Assembly: GCA_017526905.1 (NCBI GenBank)
Contig: JAFXQT010000035.1
Coordinates: forward strand, 1 to 35,981
Length of the DNA stretch: 35,981 bases
From: Bacteroidaceae bacterium
GTDB lineage: Bacteria > Bacteroidota > Bacteroidia > Bacteroidales > Bacteroidaceae
Direction: 5' to 3'
The position numbers were made by a program, and so were the translations under genes. Below the pieces are notes generated by a model that was given only the letters and a program-made list of their open reading frames with translations, had not been told where the DNA came from and did not search any database. Positions within the stretch are counted from its first letter, which is position 1, and the number at the start of each line of letters is the position of its first letter. Positions 15,411 through 24,761 of the stretch are shown here, in pieces.

Positions 15411-15446
15411 GATGGGTAAAGATAATAAGGTTGTCGTGTATGGGGG

Positions 15447-16931
15447 TTATTTCACGGCCTCGCCCTGTCCGTCCTCGGTCACGTAGAAGAGGGGCGACGG
15501 GTTGGTCTGCTTCTGCTTATAATAGTGCAGACCTGAGTCGTTGGTGCGCGGATGCCACTCGCACAGCAGGTTGATCATCTCGGCAGCGGCCCAGATGACG
15601 GGGCCATAGCCGTGGACAGCAGCAGCGCTGACGGGACGGTAGTAGTAGAAGGCAGGGTCGAAGGCCATGCCGGTGCCCACGCAGGTACCTGCCACCTTGC
15701 CCTCGTCGGTGATCTTGGTGCTAATGGCGTGCCAGGCCAGCTGTGCCACGCCGCCGTAGGTGACGCCCTCGATCCAACCCATGCGGATGGCGTGGGCGAT
15801 GGCGTAGCAATAGATGGCGGTGGCCGATGTCTCAAGATAGGAGTCGGTACGGTCCAGCAGCTGGTGCCAGAAGCCCTCGCTGCTCTGCAGGGCGCAGAGG
15901 CCGGCTATGTGCATGCGCAGCTGGTTCAGGATGAACTCGCGGTCGGGGTGCGACTCGGGCAGCATGTCGAGCAGTTCGACCGTGGTGAGCAGGGCCCAAC
16001 CGTTGGCGCGTGCCCAATGGTAGGTGGGCTGCTGTGCCAGGCCTTCCACATAGCCGTGGCGGTAGATTTGCTTCTCGGGCACCCACATGCGGCGAACGAA
16101 GCTCTTGAACATGGTGGCTGCCTCATCGAAATACTTGGCATCGCCCGTATAGACGCCGCGATAGGCCAGGGTGGGAATGCCCATGTACATATCGTCCAGC
16201 CACACGGTGTTGTGCTGCGGACGGTTGCGGGCAAAGAGGTTGTCGCCGGGGCCGTCGCCGATGCGCATCTGCCCGAACTCCACGAAGCGGAAGTAATTGT
16301 TGATGAGGGTGTCGATGGACACGAACTGCAACTTGCCCGTATCCTGAGTCTGGTCTTCCCGCATCTCGGGCCACTGCTGTGCATATTTCATCATGGCTGT
16401 GCACATGGTGCCGCAGTCGTCCAGCGCACGCGGGTGGATTACCTGCTCCATCTGCGCATCCTCGATGGCCTCCTTGGCTGCATCGCGCTGCTTGAAGAGG
16501 GGGTAGGCCATCCGCAGCACACCCATTGCCTTCTGGCTATAGTCATCGTAGCGATGATCGCCGGTTGCCTTGGAGGCCGCCTGCAGGGCCTGATAGGTGA
16601 TGCCCCACTCGTAGGAACCGATGCGGAAGGCACCGCGCTTCAGGGTCACGCCCTCGGCCAGCGGAATCAGCTGCGCCTTGTCGGTCACATCCTTGCCGTC
16701 CTGATCCACCAAGGTGGTGGGCAGCTCGGCATCGATATAGGCAAAGACGCGCTCCAGGTCGGCCTTCACCTCGTCGGGCGTCAACTCGCCATAGGGCACT
16801 TTGTATTCGGGTTTGAGCAAGTGGAGCGGAGTGGTGGAATCGTTCACCTCATCCTGGTTCTTAGGGTTGTTATTGCAAGCCGTGAAGGCCGCCATGGCGA
16901 GGCCCATGCATAATACAGAGACGTGTTTCAT
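15447..16931 (-). CDS. GH105 unsaturated rhamnogalacturonyl hydrolase, lipoprotein
   Basis: A 494-residue family 88/105 hydrolase anchored as a lipoprotein: MKHVSVLCMGLAMAAFTAC with the Cys of the lipobox at residue 19. This supports the start at 16931 rather than 16973. Family features are SYEWGITYQALQAASKATGD, HNTVWLDDMYMGIPTLAYRG (with the expected acidic pair), YHWARANGWALLTTVELLDMLP and SATAIYCYAIAHAIRMGWI. It would release the unsaturated uronate from lyase products at the cell surface or on the periplasmic face. It is longer than the other GH105 in this window. It is the first gene of the GH105-DUF4861-GH16 operon, divergent from the PL26-like lyase that would supply its substrate. Confidence 0.92.
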   Translation of the reverse strand: MKHVSVLCMGLAMAAFTACNNNPKNQDEVNDSTTPLHLLKPEYKVPYGELTPDEVKADLERVFAYIDAELPTTLVDQDGKDVTDKAQLIPLAEGVTLKRGAFRIGSYEWGITYQALQAASKATGDHRYDDYSQKAMGVLRMAYPLFKQRDAAKEAIEDAQMEQVIHPRALDDCGTMCTAMMKYAQQWPEMREDQTQDTGKLQFVSIDTLINNYFRFVEFGQMRIGDGPGDNLFARNRPQHNTVWLDDMYMGIPTLAYRGVYTGDAKYFDEAATMFKSFVRRMWVPEKQIYRHGYVEGLAQQPTYHWARANGWALLTTVELLDMLPESHPDREFILNQLRMHIAGLCALQSSEGFWHQLLDRTDSYLETSATAIYCYAIAHAIRMGWIEGVTYGGVAQLAWHAISTKITDEGKVAGTCVGTGMAFDPAFYYYRPVSAAAVHGYGPVIWAAAEMINLLCEWHPRTNDSGLHYYKQKQTNPSPLFYVTEDGQGEAVK

Positions 16932-16970
16932 GTTGCAGTCTGTTAGTTTGAATGAATCGTTTTCTGCGGG

Positions 16971-17027
16971 CAAAGATACAATAATTTCTGTATCTTTGTC
17001 ATCTTAACTCCTTTTTTATTACCTTTG
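16971..17027. promoter_or_regulatory. divergent promoter region, GH105 operon / PL26-like lyase
   Basis: For the plus-strand lyase gene, TTTG at 16995-16998 and TACCTTTG at 17020-17027 are separated by 21 nt, a full Bacteroidota-type promoter, with a 28-nt leader. For the minus-strand operon, TATCTTTG (plus-strand 16971-16978) gives a leader of about 40 nt. Confidence 0.7.
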
Positions 17028-17055
17028 CACGCAGAATTAACGAAACAACCAGGAC

Positions 17056-19719
17056 ATGAAACGTATTGTCAGTATTCTATTGGCACTGGCCATATTGCCG
17101 CTGGTGCTCATGGCAAAGAGCAAGCCGAACAATGATGCAGCCGATGTGCCTGCACGCCTACACTGGATAGGAACAACGCCTGCGGCCGACCGCGCCGTGA
17201 GCTTCGGAATCCCCTTCAGACGGGGCGAGATGAAGGCCACCGATGCCTTCAGCCTGACTACAGATCAAGGCAAGGAGATCCGAGCCGACTTCTGGCCCAC
17301 GGCCTACTGGCCCGACGGCAGCGTAAAATGGGGCGGCTTTGCAGCGGTGGTGCCTGGCGGCACGAAAGTGGTGAGCTTTGCACGCACGGCCAAGCAGAAG
17401 CGCGGCAGCAGAGACATGGCACAAGCTGCGGATGCCGGTACGCTCAGCGTGGACGAGACGGCCAGCCAGATACGGGTGTCGGCTGCAAACTTCACGGCCT
17501 ATGTGCCCAAAAGCGGCGACACCGTGCTGGACAGCCTTGTGCTGGGACACACACGTGTGGCCGGCAGCAGCTATCTGTGCTGCACCATGCAGGACCAGCC
17601 CTACACCGAAGGGACCGATGCCATACACTTCCGCCACTACCAGAGCCACGTGAGCCGCGTGAGTGTGGAACGGGCCGGACTGGTGCGTGCCGTGGTGAAG
17701 GTGGAGGGAACCTATCGCCCTGAAGGCGCGGGGGCCAACGCCGACGCCGACCTGCTGCCCTTCACCCTGCGCATGTACTTCTATGCCGGTTCGGAACAGA
17801 TGCGCATGGTACACTCCTTTATATATAATGGCGAACAGCACCACGACTTCATCCGCTCGCTGGGCCTACGCTTCGAAGTGCCCATGCGCGAACAGGCTTA
17901 CAACCGCCATGTGGCCTTTGCCACACAGGACGGGGGCGTGTGGGCCGAGAGTGTGCAGCCCCTCAGCGGCCGCCGCATCCTGACCAAGGGGCGCGACATG
18001 AGCTTCGAGGTGCAGCAGGTGGCAGGCAAGCGTATCCCTGAACCCGACGAGTTCGACCAAAAGAACCAGGAGCTGCTGCGCCACTGGGCCAAATGGAACA
18101 CCTACCGCCTGAGCCAGCCCAACGACCAGGGCTTTGCCATACAGAAACGTGCGCACGAGAACAACCAGTGGGTGGGCACGTACACAGGCCACCGCGCCGA
18201 CGGCTATGCCTTCGTGGGCGATGTGAGCGGCGGCCTGGGCATCAGCATGAAGGACTTCTGGCAAAGTTATCCTGCCAGCCTTCGGGTGGACAGCGCCACA
18301 CACGACGTGGCCTACCTGACCGCCTACCTCTGGAGCCCCGATGCCGGGCCGATGGACCTGCGCCATTACGACAATGTGGCACACGACCTGAATGCCAGCT
18401 ACGAGGACGTGCAGCCTGGCATGTCCACCCCCTTGGGCATAGGACGCACGTCGGTGCTCACACTCATCCCCGAACAGGCCTATCCGGGCAAGGCCGTCAT
18501 CGCACAGCGCGCCCGCCAACAGGCCGAGGATGCGCCATTGGTGTGCACACCGGAATATCTGCATTCGCGCCACGCCTTCGGCATCTGGAGCCTGCCCGAC
18601 AGCAGCACTGAGCTCCGTGCCCGCACCGAACGCCAGCTGGCCGCCTACCTGAACTTCTACGTGGCACAGCAGGATCAGCACCGGTGGTATGGATTCTGGA
18701 ACTACGGCGACTTCATGCATCAGTATGACCCTGCCCGCCATGAGTGGAAGTACGATGTGGGCGGCTTCGCCTGGGACAACACCGAGCTGGGCAGCATCTC
18801 CTGGCTCTGGTACTCGTTCCTGCGCACGGCACGCCCCGACATCTGGCGCATGGCCGAGGCCATGACTCGCCATGTGAGCGAGGTAGATGTGTACCATGCC
18901 GGGCCCTTTGCCGGCCTGGGCTCGCGCCACAACGTGAGCCACTGGGGCTGCGGGGCCAAGGAAGGCCGCATCTCTGAGGCTGCGTGGAACCGCTTCTACT
19001 ACTACCTGACGACCGACGAACGCACCGGCGACCTCATGTCCGACGTGAAGGATGCCGAACAGATGCTCTATGATATCGACCCCATGCGCCTGGCCCTGCC
19101 ACGCGAGAAATACCCCTGCTCGGCACCGGCCCGACTGCGCATCGGCCCCGACTGGGTGGCCTACGTGAGCAACTGGATGACCGAATGGGAACGCACACGC
19201 AATCCGCTCTACCTAAAGAAAATAACCGCCGGCATGAAGTCCATTGCGCGTCTGCCAAAAGGCTTCTTCACCGGCCCCGGCGTGCTGGGCTACGACCCCA
19301 AGACCTACGAGCTGAGCTATGAAGGCGACACCGCCATCACCTCCAACTCGCACCTGGCCTTCATCATGGGCGGCTTCGAAATCATGCACGAACTGATGGA
19401 GATGGTGCCCGACAAGGCATTCTGGGCAGCCTATCTGGACCACAACGCGCGCTACCACCGCATCACCCGCAACCCCTTCCGCATCAGCCGCCTCAAGGCA
19501 TACGCAGCCCACCACCTGGGCGATGAGGCTATGGCTGCCGAGGCCTGGAAGGATATGTACCGCTACAGCGCTGCCGCCCAACACAGCGAATTCAACGCCT
19601 ACGAAGTGAAAGGACACGACGTGCCATCGCCCATCCTGGAAAGTCCCACCACCAGTACAAACGACGCCGCGCTTTGGAGCCTCGATGCCATCTATATGCT
19701 GGAGGCGATACCACGATAA
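17056..19719 (+). CDS. exo-rhamnogalacturonan lyase-like protein (PcRGLX/YetA type, PL26-like)
   Basis: An 887-residue exported protein (signal peptide MKRIVSILLALAILPLVLMA). The N-terminal quarter matches the RIFT-barrel domain of PcRGLX/YetA-like proteins: VSFGIPFRRGEMKATDAFSL, then FWPTAYWPDGSVKWGGFAAVV. A second beta-rich domain follows (SEQMRMVHSFIYNGEQHHDFIRSLGLRFEV), then a long alpha-helical toroid (RWYGFWNYGDFMHQYDPARHEWKYD, GFAWDNTELGSISWLWYSFLRT, HNVSHWGCGAKEGRISEAAW). The best characterised relative, Penicillium PcRGLX, is a PL26 exo-lyase releasing unsaturated GalA-Rha from RG-I, which is the substrate of GH105. The activity here is inferred from family and context. dnaG follows 67 nt downstream on the same strand with no obvious terminator. 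Confidence 0.82.
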   Translation: MKRIVSILLALAILPLVLMAKSKPNNDAADVPARLHWIGTTPAADRAVSFGIPFRRGEMKATDAFSLTTDQGKEIRADFWPTAYWPDGSVKWGGFAAVVPGGTKVVSFARTAKQKRGSRDMAQAADAGTLSVDETASQIRVSAANFTAYVPKSGDTVLDSLVLGHTRVAGSSYLCCTMQDQPYTEGTDAIHFRHYQSHVSRVSVERAGLVRAVVKVEGTYRPEGAGANADADLLPFTLRMYFYAGSEQMRMVHSFIYNGEQHHDFIRSLGLRFEVPMREQAYNRHVAFATQDGGVWAESVQPLSGRRILTKGRDMSFEVQQVAGKRIPEPDEFDQKNQELLRHWAKWNTYRLSQPNDQGFAIQKRAHENNQWVGTYTGHRADGYAFVGDVSGGLGISMKDFWQSYPASLRVDSATHDVAYLTAYLWSPDAGPMDLRHYDNVAHDLNASYEDVQPGMSTPLGIGRTSVLTLIPEQAYPGKAVIAQRARQQAEDAPLVCTPEYLHSRHAFGIWSLPDSSTELRARTERQLAAYLNFYVAQQDQHRWYGFWNYGDFMHQYDPARHEWKYDVGGFAWDNTELGSISWLWYSFLRTARPDIWRMAEAMTRHVSEVDVYHAGPFAGLGSRHNVSHWGCGAKEGRISEAAWNRFYYYLTTDERTGDLMSDVKDAEQMLYDIDPMRLALPREKYPCSAPARLRIGPDWVAYVSNWMTEWERTRNPLYLKKITAGMKSIARLPKGFFTGPGVLGYDPKTYELSYEGDTAITSNSHLAFIMGGFEIMHELMEMVPDKAFWAAYLDHNARYHRITRNPFRISRLKAYAAHHLGDEAMAAEAWKDMYRYSAAAQHSEFNAYEVKGHDVPSPILESPTTSTNDAALWSLDAIYMLEAIPR

Positions 19720-19786
19720 GGAACCGGAGGCGATTGCCGATTGCCCGGAATACGCCCCAACCACACATAGCCTACCCCACCCCACT

Positions 19787-21949
19787 ATGATAGACAGAGC
19801 TACAGTAGATAGAATCCTGGATGCGGCCAACATCGTTGATGTAGTGTCCGACTTCGTCACTTTGCGCCGTGCCGGTGCGAACCTGAAGGGCCTTTGCCCG
19901 TTCCACGACGACCGCACCCCCTCGTTCATGGTGTCGCCGTCCAAGAACATCTGCAAGTGTTTTGCTTGCGGCGAGGGTGGCACGCCCGTGCATTTCATCA
20001 TGAAGCACGAGCAGCTCACCTATCCCGAGGCACTGCGCTACCTGGCCAAGAAGTATAACATCGAGATTAAGGAGCGCGAGCTCTCCGACGAAGAGAAGGC
20101 GGCACAAGGCGAGCGCGAGTCGATGCTGGTGGTGAACGAATGGGCCAACCAATGGTTCCAAAAACAGCTGTACGATACCGTGGACGGACGGGCAGTGGGC
20201 CTTGCCTATTTCCGCCAACGCGGCTTCCGCGACGACATCGTCCGGAAGTTCCAACTGGGGTTCTGCCCCGACAAGCGCGATGCCATGTGGCGCGATGCCC
20301 AGAAGGAGGGCTACAACGCACGCTACCTGCTCAATGCGCCCAACGATACGGGCAACTTCATCGGCACAGGCCTCTGCATAGCCCACGAAAACGGCACACC
20401 CACCGACCGCTTCCGCGGACGTGTCATCTGGCCCATCCACTCCATCTCGGGCAAGGTGGTTGGGTTCGGCGGACGTGTGCTGGATGCTGCCACCAAGGGC
20501 GTGAATGTGAAATACCTGAACTCGCCCGAAAGTATCATCTACAGCAAGAAGCGCGAACTGTACGGTCTCTTCCTGGCCAAGCAGGCCATCGTCAAGCAGG
20601 ACCTCTGCTATCTGGTTGAGGGCTACACCGATGTCATGGCCATGCACCAAAGCGGGGTGGAAAACGTGGTGGCATCCAGCGGAACGGCACTGACCCACGA
20701 ACAGATACGGTCCATACACCGGTTCACCAACAACATCGTTGTTATCTACGATGGCGATGCGGCCGGCATCAAGGCCTCACAGCGTGGTATCGACATGCTG
20801 CTGGCCGAGGGCATGGATGTGAAACTGCTGCTGCTGCCCAACGAGGAGGACCCCGACAGCTTCGCACGCAAGCACACGCCCACCGAGTTCCAGACCTACC
20901 TGAAGGAGCACCAGGTGGATTTCATCCGTTTCAAGACCGACCTGCTGATGCAAGAGGCACAGGGCGACCCCATACGCATGTCCAAACTGGTGAACAACAT
21001 CGTGGAGAGCCTGTCTGTGGTGCCCGATGAGATCACACGCACTTTCTACATCAAGGAAACGGCACAGACCGTGGGCATGGAGGAACGCATATTGACACGC
21101 GCCGTTGACACCAAGCGCAAACAGGCTGCCGAGGAACGGCGCAAGCAGGAGGAACGCGAACGGGCTCAGCAGGAACGCGGGCAAGGGGGCAATACCACCG
21201 CGCAAACGAGCGCTACGCCAACCGCCCCAGCCGCCAACGACGCCATCCACGCCGACGGTGGCGCTGCCGAAACGCAGTCCCTGCCGCCACGCGAAGCCGA
21301 TGTGCCCGACTTTGAGGATGTCGGCCCGGAGGCTTTCATACCCGTGTCGGAGGCGCCGGATGTCCCACTCGCCACGCGCAAGACAGCCGACGAGCTACGT
21401 TTCTACCGTCGCGAAATACTCTTGGTGCAGATGATTATTCGCTATGGCGAACGCGTGATGTGCAACGTAGAGGACGAACAGGGACAGGAACAGCCTCTCA
21501 CCGTGATAGAATACATACAGGCCACGCTGCAGCAGGACGGCCTCACGTTCCGCAACGCGCTGAACCAGCGCATCCTGGAGGAGGCCGCAGCACACCTGAG
21601 CGATGAGGGATTCCGTGCCTTGCGCTATTTCCAGAACCACCCCGACGAGGCCGTGTCAAACCTGTCCAACGAGCTGGCCTTCGACAAGGAAACACTGAGC
21701 AAGATCTATGAAAAAGACCAGACCATCGTACCCGACGAGCAACGCCTGGTGGAACTGGTACCGAGAATCATGATGGACTACAAGCTGGCCGTGGTGGACG
21801 AGGAGATGAAACGCCTGTTGCTGCAACTGCGCAATCCGGAAGTGATAAAGGACCAGCCACAGATGCGCAGCCTGATGCGCCGTCTGCAGGAGCTAAAACA
21901 GGTGCAGGCACAGTTGGCCAAGGCCTGTGGCGACCGCGTGATTGTGTAA
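19787..21949 (+). CDS. dnaG: DNA primase DnaG
   Basis: Replicative primase of 720 residues, which makes RNA primers at the fork and partners with the DnaB helicase. The start at 19787 gives MIDRATVDRILDAANIVDVV. The zinc-binding domain has Cys37-x2-His40 and Cys58-x2-Cys61. The TOPRIM core follows, with VEGYTDVMAMHQSG (Glu278) and VIYDGDAAGIKAS (Asp322, Asp324). A helical region after about residue 440 leads into a low-complexity Glu/Arg/Gln- and Ala/Thr-rich linker (about 445-530) before the C-terminal helicase-interaction domain (ADELRFYRREILLVQMII onward). The linker is longer than in E. coli. No clear promoter sits directly upstream; the nearest upstream gene is the PL26-like lyase on the same strand. 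Confidence 0.97.
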   Translation: MIDRATVDRILDAANIVDVVSDFVTLRRAGANLKGLCPFHDDRTPSFMVSPSKNICKCFACGEGGTPVHFIMKHEQLTYPEALRYLAKKYNIEIKERELSDEEKAAQGERESMLVVNEWANQWFQKQLYDTVDGRAVGLAYFRQRGFRDDIVRKFQLGFCPDKRDAMWRDAQKEGYNARYLLNAPNDTGNFIGTGLCIAHENGTPTDRFRGRVIWPIHSISGKVVGFGGRVLDAATKGVNVKYLNSPESIIYSKKRELYGLFLAKQAIVKQDLCYLVEGYTDVMAMHQSGVENVVASSGTALTHEQIRSIHRFTNNIVVIYDGDAAGIKASQRGIDMLLAEGMDVKLLLLPNEEDPDSFARKHTPTEFQTYLKEHQVDFIRFKTDLLMQEAQGDPIRMSKLVNNIVESLSVVPDEITRTFYIKETAQTVGMEERILTRAVDTKRKQAAEERRKQEERERAQQERGQGGNTTAQTSATPTAPAANDAIHADGGAAETQSLPPREADVPDFEDVGPEAFIPVSEAPDVPLATRKTADELRFYRREILLVQMIIRYGERVMCNVEDEQGQEQPLTVIEYIQATLQQDGLTFRNALNQRILEEAAAHLSDEGFRALRYFQNHPDEAVSNLSNELAFDKETLSKIYEKDQTIVPDEQRLVELVPRIMMDYKLAVVDEEMKRLLLQLRNPEVIKDQPQMRSLMRRLQELKQVQAQLAKACGDRVIV

Positions 21950-22009
21950 AATCAGCCCGAAAAAGAAAAATAGTGGGCCTTCTTTTATTGGCGGGGCACA
22001 CCTTTTTCT

Positions 22010-22017
22010 TATCTTTG
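22010..22017 (+). promoter_or_regulatory. -7 element of the phosphopantetheinyl transferase gene
   Basis: TATCTTTG at 22010-22017 ends five nucleotides before the ATG at 22023. An imperfect -33 (ATTG, 21987-21990) lies 19 nt upstream. The transcript would be leaderless or nearly so. Confidence 0.55.
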
Positions 22018-22022
22018 CACCC

Positions 22023-22703
22023 ATGAAAAACGAAATCTTGTTCATGCCCGCACTGCTGGACGTATCGCCACGTCCGGGTGTACACGTACTTGCAGCCGAT
22101 GTGACGGAGCTGGAATCGGACGAACTATTCCACTTCGCGCTGGAGCGCATCTCGCCCCAGCGGCGCGAAGTCATCAACAAAGTGCACCGCCGCACAGTAC
22201 AGGACCTGCACCTCGGTGCCACCTTGCTGCTGGACCGCCTGCTGCGTCGCCACGGTCTGTATGAGCGCGACATGCGCTATGACTTCTCGACCCATGGCAA
22301 ACCGTCCTTTGCCGATTCTCCGCACCTGGCCTTCAACCTGAGCCATTCCGGCACCATGGCCCTGGCCGCCTTGATGCCGCAGCCGCTGGTCAGCTACACC
22401 GGCGATGCCTGGCGCCACGCCGACCCGCCCAGTGTACACTATAAAAGCCTCGGCGCTGACATTCAACGCCTCTCGACCGTGCGCGAACATTTAGCAGGCA
22501 ACATCTTTCCGGCCGATGAGCTTGAAGCCATCCGCACCGCTGCCAATCCCGACGAGACCTTTACGCGGCTGTGGGCACGGCATGAAAGCCACGTCAAAGC
22601 CACCGGACTGGGCATCCAGTGCCCGCTGCCACCACTGCCGCCGGAGGCAGACCTGCACGAATATACCGTGGGCAAGTATAGCATCTCTATTTGTCTCCTA
22701 TAA
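22023..22703 (+). CDS. 4'-phosphopantetheinyl transferase
   Basis: A 226-residue Sfp-type phosphopantetheinyl transferase, which moves the 4'-phosphopantetheine arm of CoA onto a carrier-protein serine. Core motifs are THGKPSFADSPHLAFNLSHSG, LGADIQRL (the Asp corresponding to the Mg-binding GxD) and LWARHESHVKATGLG, where the Glu and Lys of the WxxKExxxK motif are kept and the first Lys is His. About 20 residues more than usual separate SHSG from GADIQ (LVSYTGDAWRHADPPSVHYK). The start follows a -7 element by five nucleotides. The phosphatase gene begins 15 nt downstream and is probably co-transcribed. The carrier protein partner is not in the window. Confidence 0.88.
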   Translation: MKNEILFMPALLDVSPRPGVHVLAADVTELESDELFHFALERISPQRREVINKVHRRTVQDLHLGATLLLDRLLRRHGLYERDMRYDFSTHGKPSFADSPHLAFNLSHSGTMALAALMPQPLVSYTGDAWRHADPPSVHYKSLGADIQRLSTVREHLAGNIFPADELEAIRTAANPDETFTRLWARHESHVKATGLGIQCPLPPLPPEADLHEYTVGKYSISICLL

Positions 22704-22718
22704 ATAAACTGACACGAT

Positions 22719-24041
22719 ATGAAGAAATCCCTCTTACTGCTGGCTCTGGTCCTGATGGGCAGCCAGCTCAATGCACAGACTATCAATGGCAAGGTGCGCA
22801 AGTCCGCAGCCGAGGAGATCCGTGCCAATGCCTTCCTCTGCGGCAGTAACCACTTGGACTACGACAACTACCCCGCCACCGAGAAACTCACACCTGCACC
22901 CAAGGGCTACGAGCCATACCTGATGAACCACTACGGCCGGCATGGTTCACGCTGGCTGCTGGGCGACGGCGAGTATTCGCGCTCCATCCGCGTCCTGGCC
23001 AAAGCCAAGGAACAGGGCAAGCTCACCGCTGTAGGCGAGCAGACGCTGGACAAGCTGCAACGCTTCTACCCCTGCACCATCAAGCGCCTGGGCGACCTTA
23101 CCACTGTGGGCGAGCGCCAACATCATGGCATAGGGCGCCGCATGGCACAGAATTTCCCCGAGATATTCAAGAAGAAGGACGTGCGGGTCGATGCCAAAAG
23201 CACCGTCGTCATCCGCTGCATACTCAGCATGACGGCCGAGTGCGAGGAACTGGCAGCCGCCAACCCCAGCATACATATTCACAACGACGTGAGCGAAGCC
23301 TTCCAGTACTACCTCAACGCCGGCTGGCCACGAGTGCTTAATCAGGCCAACCGCAAGGGCAACCGCATTGTCCAAGAGTACCGGCAGCAGTACACTCACC
23401 CCGAGCGCCTCATGGGCGTGCTGTTCAACGACCCGCAGTGGGTACAGGACAGTGTGGATGCCCCTGGCTTCATGCGCCAGTTCTTCGACATTGCCAACAA
23501 CATGCAGAGCCACGACACGGACATCGAACTGCTCTCGCTTTTCACCACCGAGGAGCAGTACGACTTGTGGCGCATCAAGAATGTTGATTGGTATCTTTCC
23601 TACGGACATGCCCCACAAACGGATGGCATCATGCCCTTCAGCCAGCTTCAGCTGCTGAAGGACTTCATCCAAGTGGCCGATACCGCACAGCAGACTCAGG
23701 CTGTGCTGCGCTTCGGCCACGAGGTGTGCGTGATGCCATTGGCCTGTCTGCTCGAACTGGGCAATGCCAGCGCCCGCGTGGACGACCTTGACCACCTTGA
23801 CGCCTACTGGCGCAACTATGACATCTTCCCCATGGGCTGCAACGTGCAACTCATCTTCTACCGCCCGCAGAAAGGCAAGTCCGGCGACATCTTGGTCAAG
23901 GCACTGCTCAACGAGCGCGAACAACAGTTGCCCGTGCCGGCTGTGTCAGGGCCTTACGTGAAATGGGCCGACCTGCGCGCCTACTATCAGCAAAAGATTC
24001 GCCACTTCGAAGACACATATCTGTCTGAGCCTCAGCCGTAA
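22719..24041 (+). CDS. histidine phosphatase, MINPP/phytase-like
   Basis: A 440-residue exported histidine acid phosphatase (branch 2) with signal peptide MKKSLLLLALVLMGSQLNAQ. The phosphate-binding motif NHYGRHGSRW (His75 as nucleophile) and DLTTVGERQHHGIGRRMAQNFP match multiple inositol-polyphosphate phosphatase relatives known from Bacteroides. The C-terminal catalytic pair appears as RFGHEVCVMPLACLL (His334-Glu335), where MINPP has His-Ala-Glu. It probably removes phosphate from inositol phosphates or related organic phosphates in the periplasm. It shares a transcript with the phosphopantetheinyl transferase. Family firm, substrate inferred. Confidence 0.88.
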   Translation: MKKSLLLLALVLMGSQLNAQTINGKVRKSAAEEIRANAFLCGSNHLDYDNYPATEKLTPAPKGYEPYLMNHYGRHGSRWLLGDGEYSRSIRVLAKAKEQGKLTAVGEQTLDKLQRFYPCTIKRLGDLTTVGERQHHGIGRRMAQNFPEIFKKKDVRVDAKSTVVIRCILSMTAECEELAAANPSIHIHNDVSEAFQYYLNAGWPRVLNQANRKGNRIVQEYRQQYTHPERLMGVLFNDPQWVQDSVDAPGFMRQFFDIANNMQSHDTDIELLSLFTTEEQYDLWRIKNVDWYLSYGHAPQTDGIMPFSQLQLLKDFIQVADTAQQTQAVLRFGHEVCVMPLACLLELGNASARVDDLDHLDAYWRNYDIFPMGCNVQLIFYRPQKGKSGDILVKALLNEREQQLPVPAVSGPYVKWADLRAYYQQKIRHFEDTYLSEPQP

Positions 24042-24107
24042 GACTACGGGGCTGTGTCGGCACTCCCGGCGCAGCCCTACTCCAACAGCCCAACAACCGT
24101 AACGACC

Positions 24108-24147
24108 AGCGCGGCCACATCCTCATCGGTGAGAATGTGGCCGCGCT
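24108..24147. terminator. 13-bp perfect hairpin between convergent genes
   Basis: AGCGCGGCCACAT (24108-24120) and its exact complement at 24135-24147 flank a 14-nt loop between the ends of the phosphatase and AraC-type genes. A second, wobble-rich stem (GGGCTG/CAGCCC) lies just before it, at about 24049-24077. There is no T-run, so this is probably a bidirectional or factor-assisted terminator. Confidence 0.55.
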
Positions 24148-24175
24148 ATCCGTTTACCTGGGATTGCTGCGGAAC

Positions 24176-24532
24176 TTATTCCTTGTCTTTGAGTTTTCGC
24201 ACCTGTCCTGCAGTCATTCCAAACTTACGCTTGAAAATGGCCGAGAAGTGGCTCACATTCTTGAAACCCACCTCAAAGCAAGCATCAGACACATGGTAAC
24301 CTCGCTTCAACAGGTCGTATGCAGCGTGCAGACGATGATTCGTCAGCCATCGTTCGGGAGACAACTCACTGATTTTTTTAAAGTCGCGTTTGAACGTAGA
24401 AAGGCTTCGGCCGGATGCTTTCGCAAATTCCGTCATCGACATGTCCCGCCGGTAGTTAGCGTTCATGAACTCAAGCAGGTCTATCTTTTCAGACCTGTGA
24501 GAAATTAGTTTATTAGTAGGCTCGTTTGACAT
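24176..24532 (-). CDS. AraC-type HTH regulator lacking a sensor domain
   Basis: A 118-residue protein that is essentially an AraC/XylS double helix-turn-helix: MSMTEFAKASGRSLSTFKRDFKKISELSPERWLTNHRLHAAYDLL then VSDACFEVGFKNVSHFSAIFKRKFGMTAGQVRKL. Usual AraC regulators have an N-terminal ligand-binding half of about 150 residues, which is absent here. The reading frame has no extension upstream. It is divergent from rhaM, so it may control rhaM or the rhamnose or pectin genes; that is inference. A minus-strand TATCTTTG (plus-strand 24600-24607) could be its -7 element. Confidence 0.88.
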   Translation of the reverse strand: MSNEPTNKLISHRSEKIDLLEFMNANYRRDMSMTEFAKASGRSLSTFKRDFKKISELSPERWLTNHRLHAAYDLLKRGYHVSDACFEVGFKNVSHFSAIFKRKFGMTAGQVRKLKDKE

Positions 24533-24599
24533 AGTTGTCTTTTTACTTATTCCACACGTTGCAAGCCTTCAAAAGGTGGCTTTTGTCAACCTTGCGCTG

Positions 24600-24761
24600 C
24601 AAAGATAGAGCATTCAACTCCACCCCCTTTTGTTTTAAGGCTCAAAAGTTAAAGAATGGCTTTCTGGAAGTAAAAAAACATTGATTTTGAGCCTGTCACG
24701 CACAAGAAAGCCGAAAAAGAGTCGTTTTTTTAGCCGCACTTGGTATCTTTTCGTAACTTTG
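24600..24761. promoter_or_regulatory. divergent promoter region of araC-type gene and rhaM, with a dyad
   Basis: It contains a minus-strand -7 element TATCTTTG (24600-24607) for the regulator and a plus-strand TAACTTTG (24754-24761) for rhaM, 36 nt before its ATG. A 9-bp inverted repeat, GGCTCAAAA (24639-24647) and TTTTGAGCC (24685-24693), lies between them and is an operator candidate. Confidence 0.5.
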
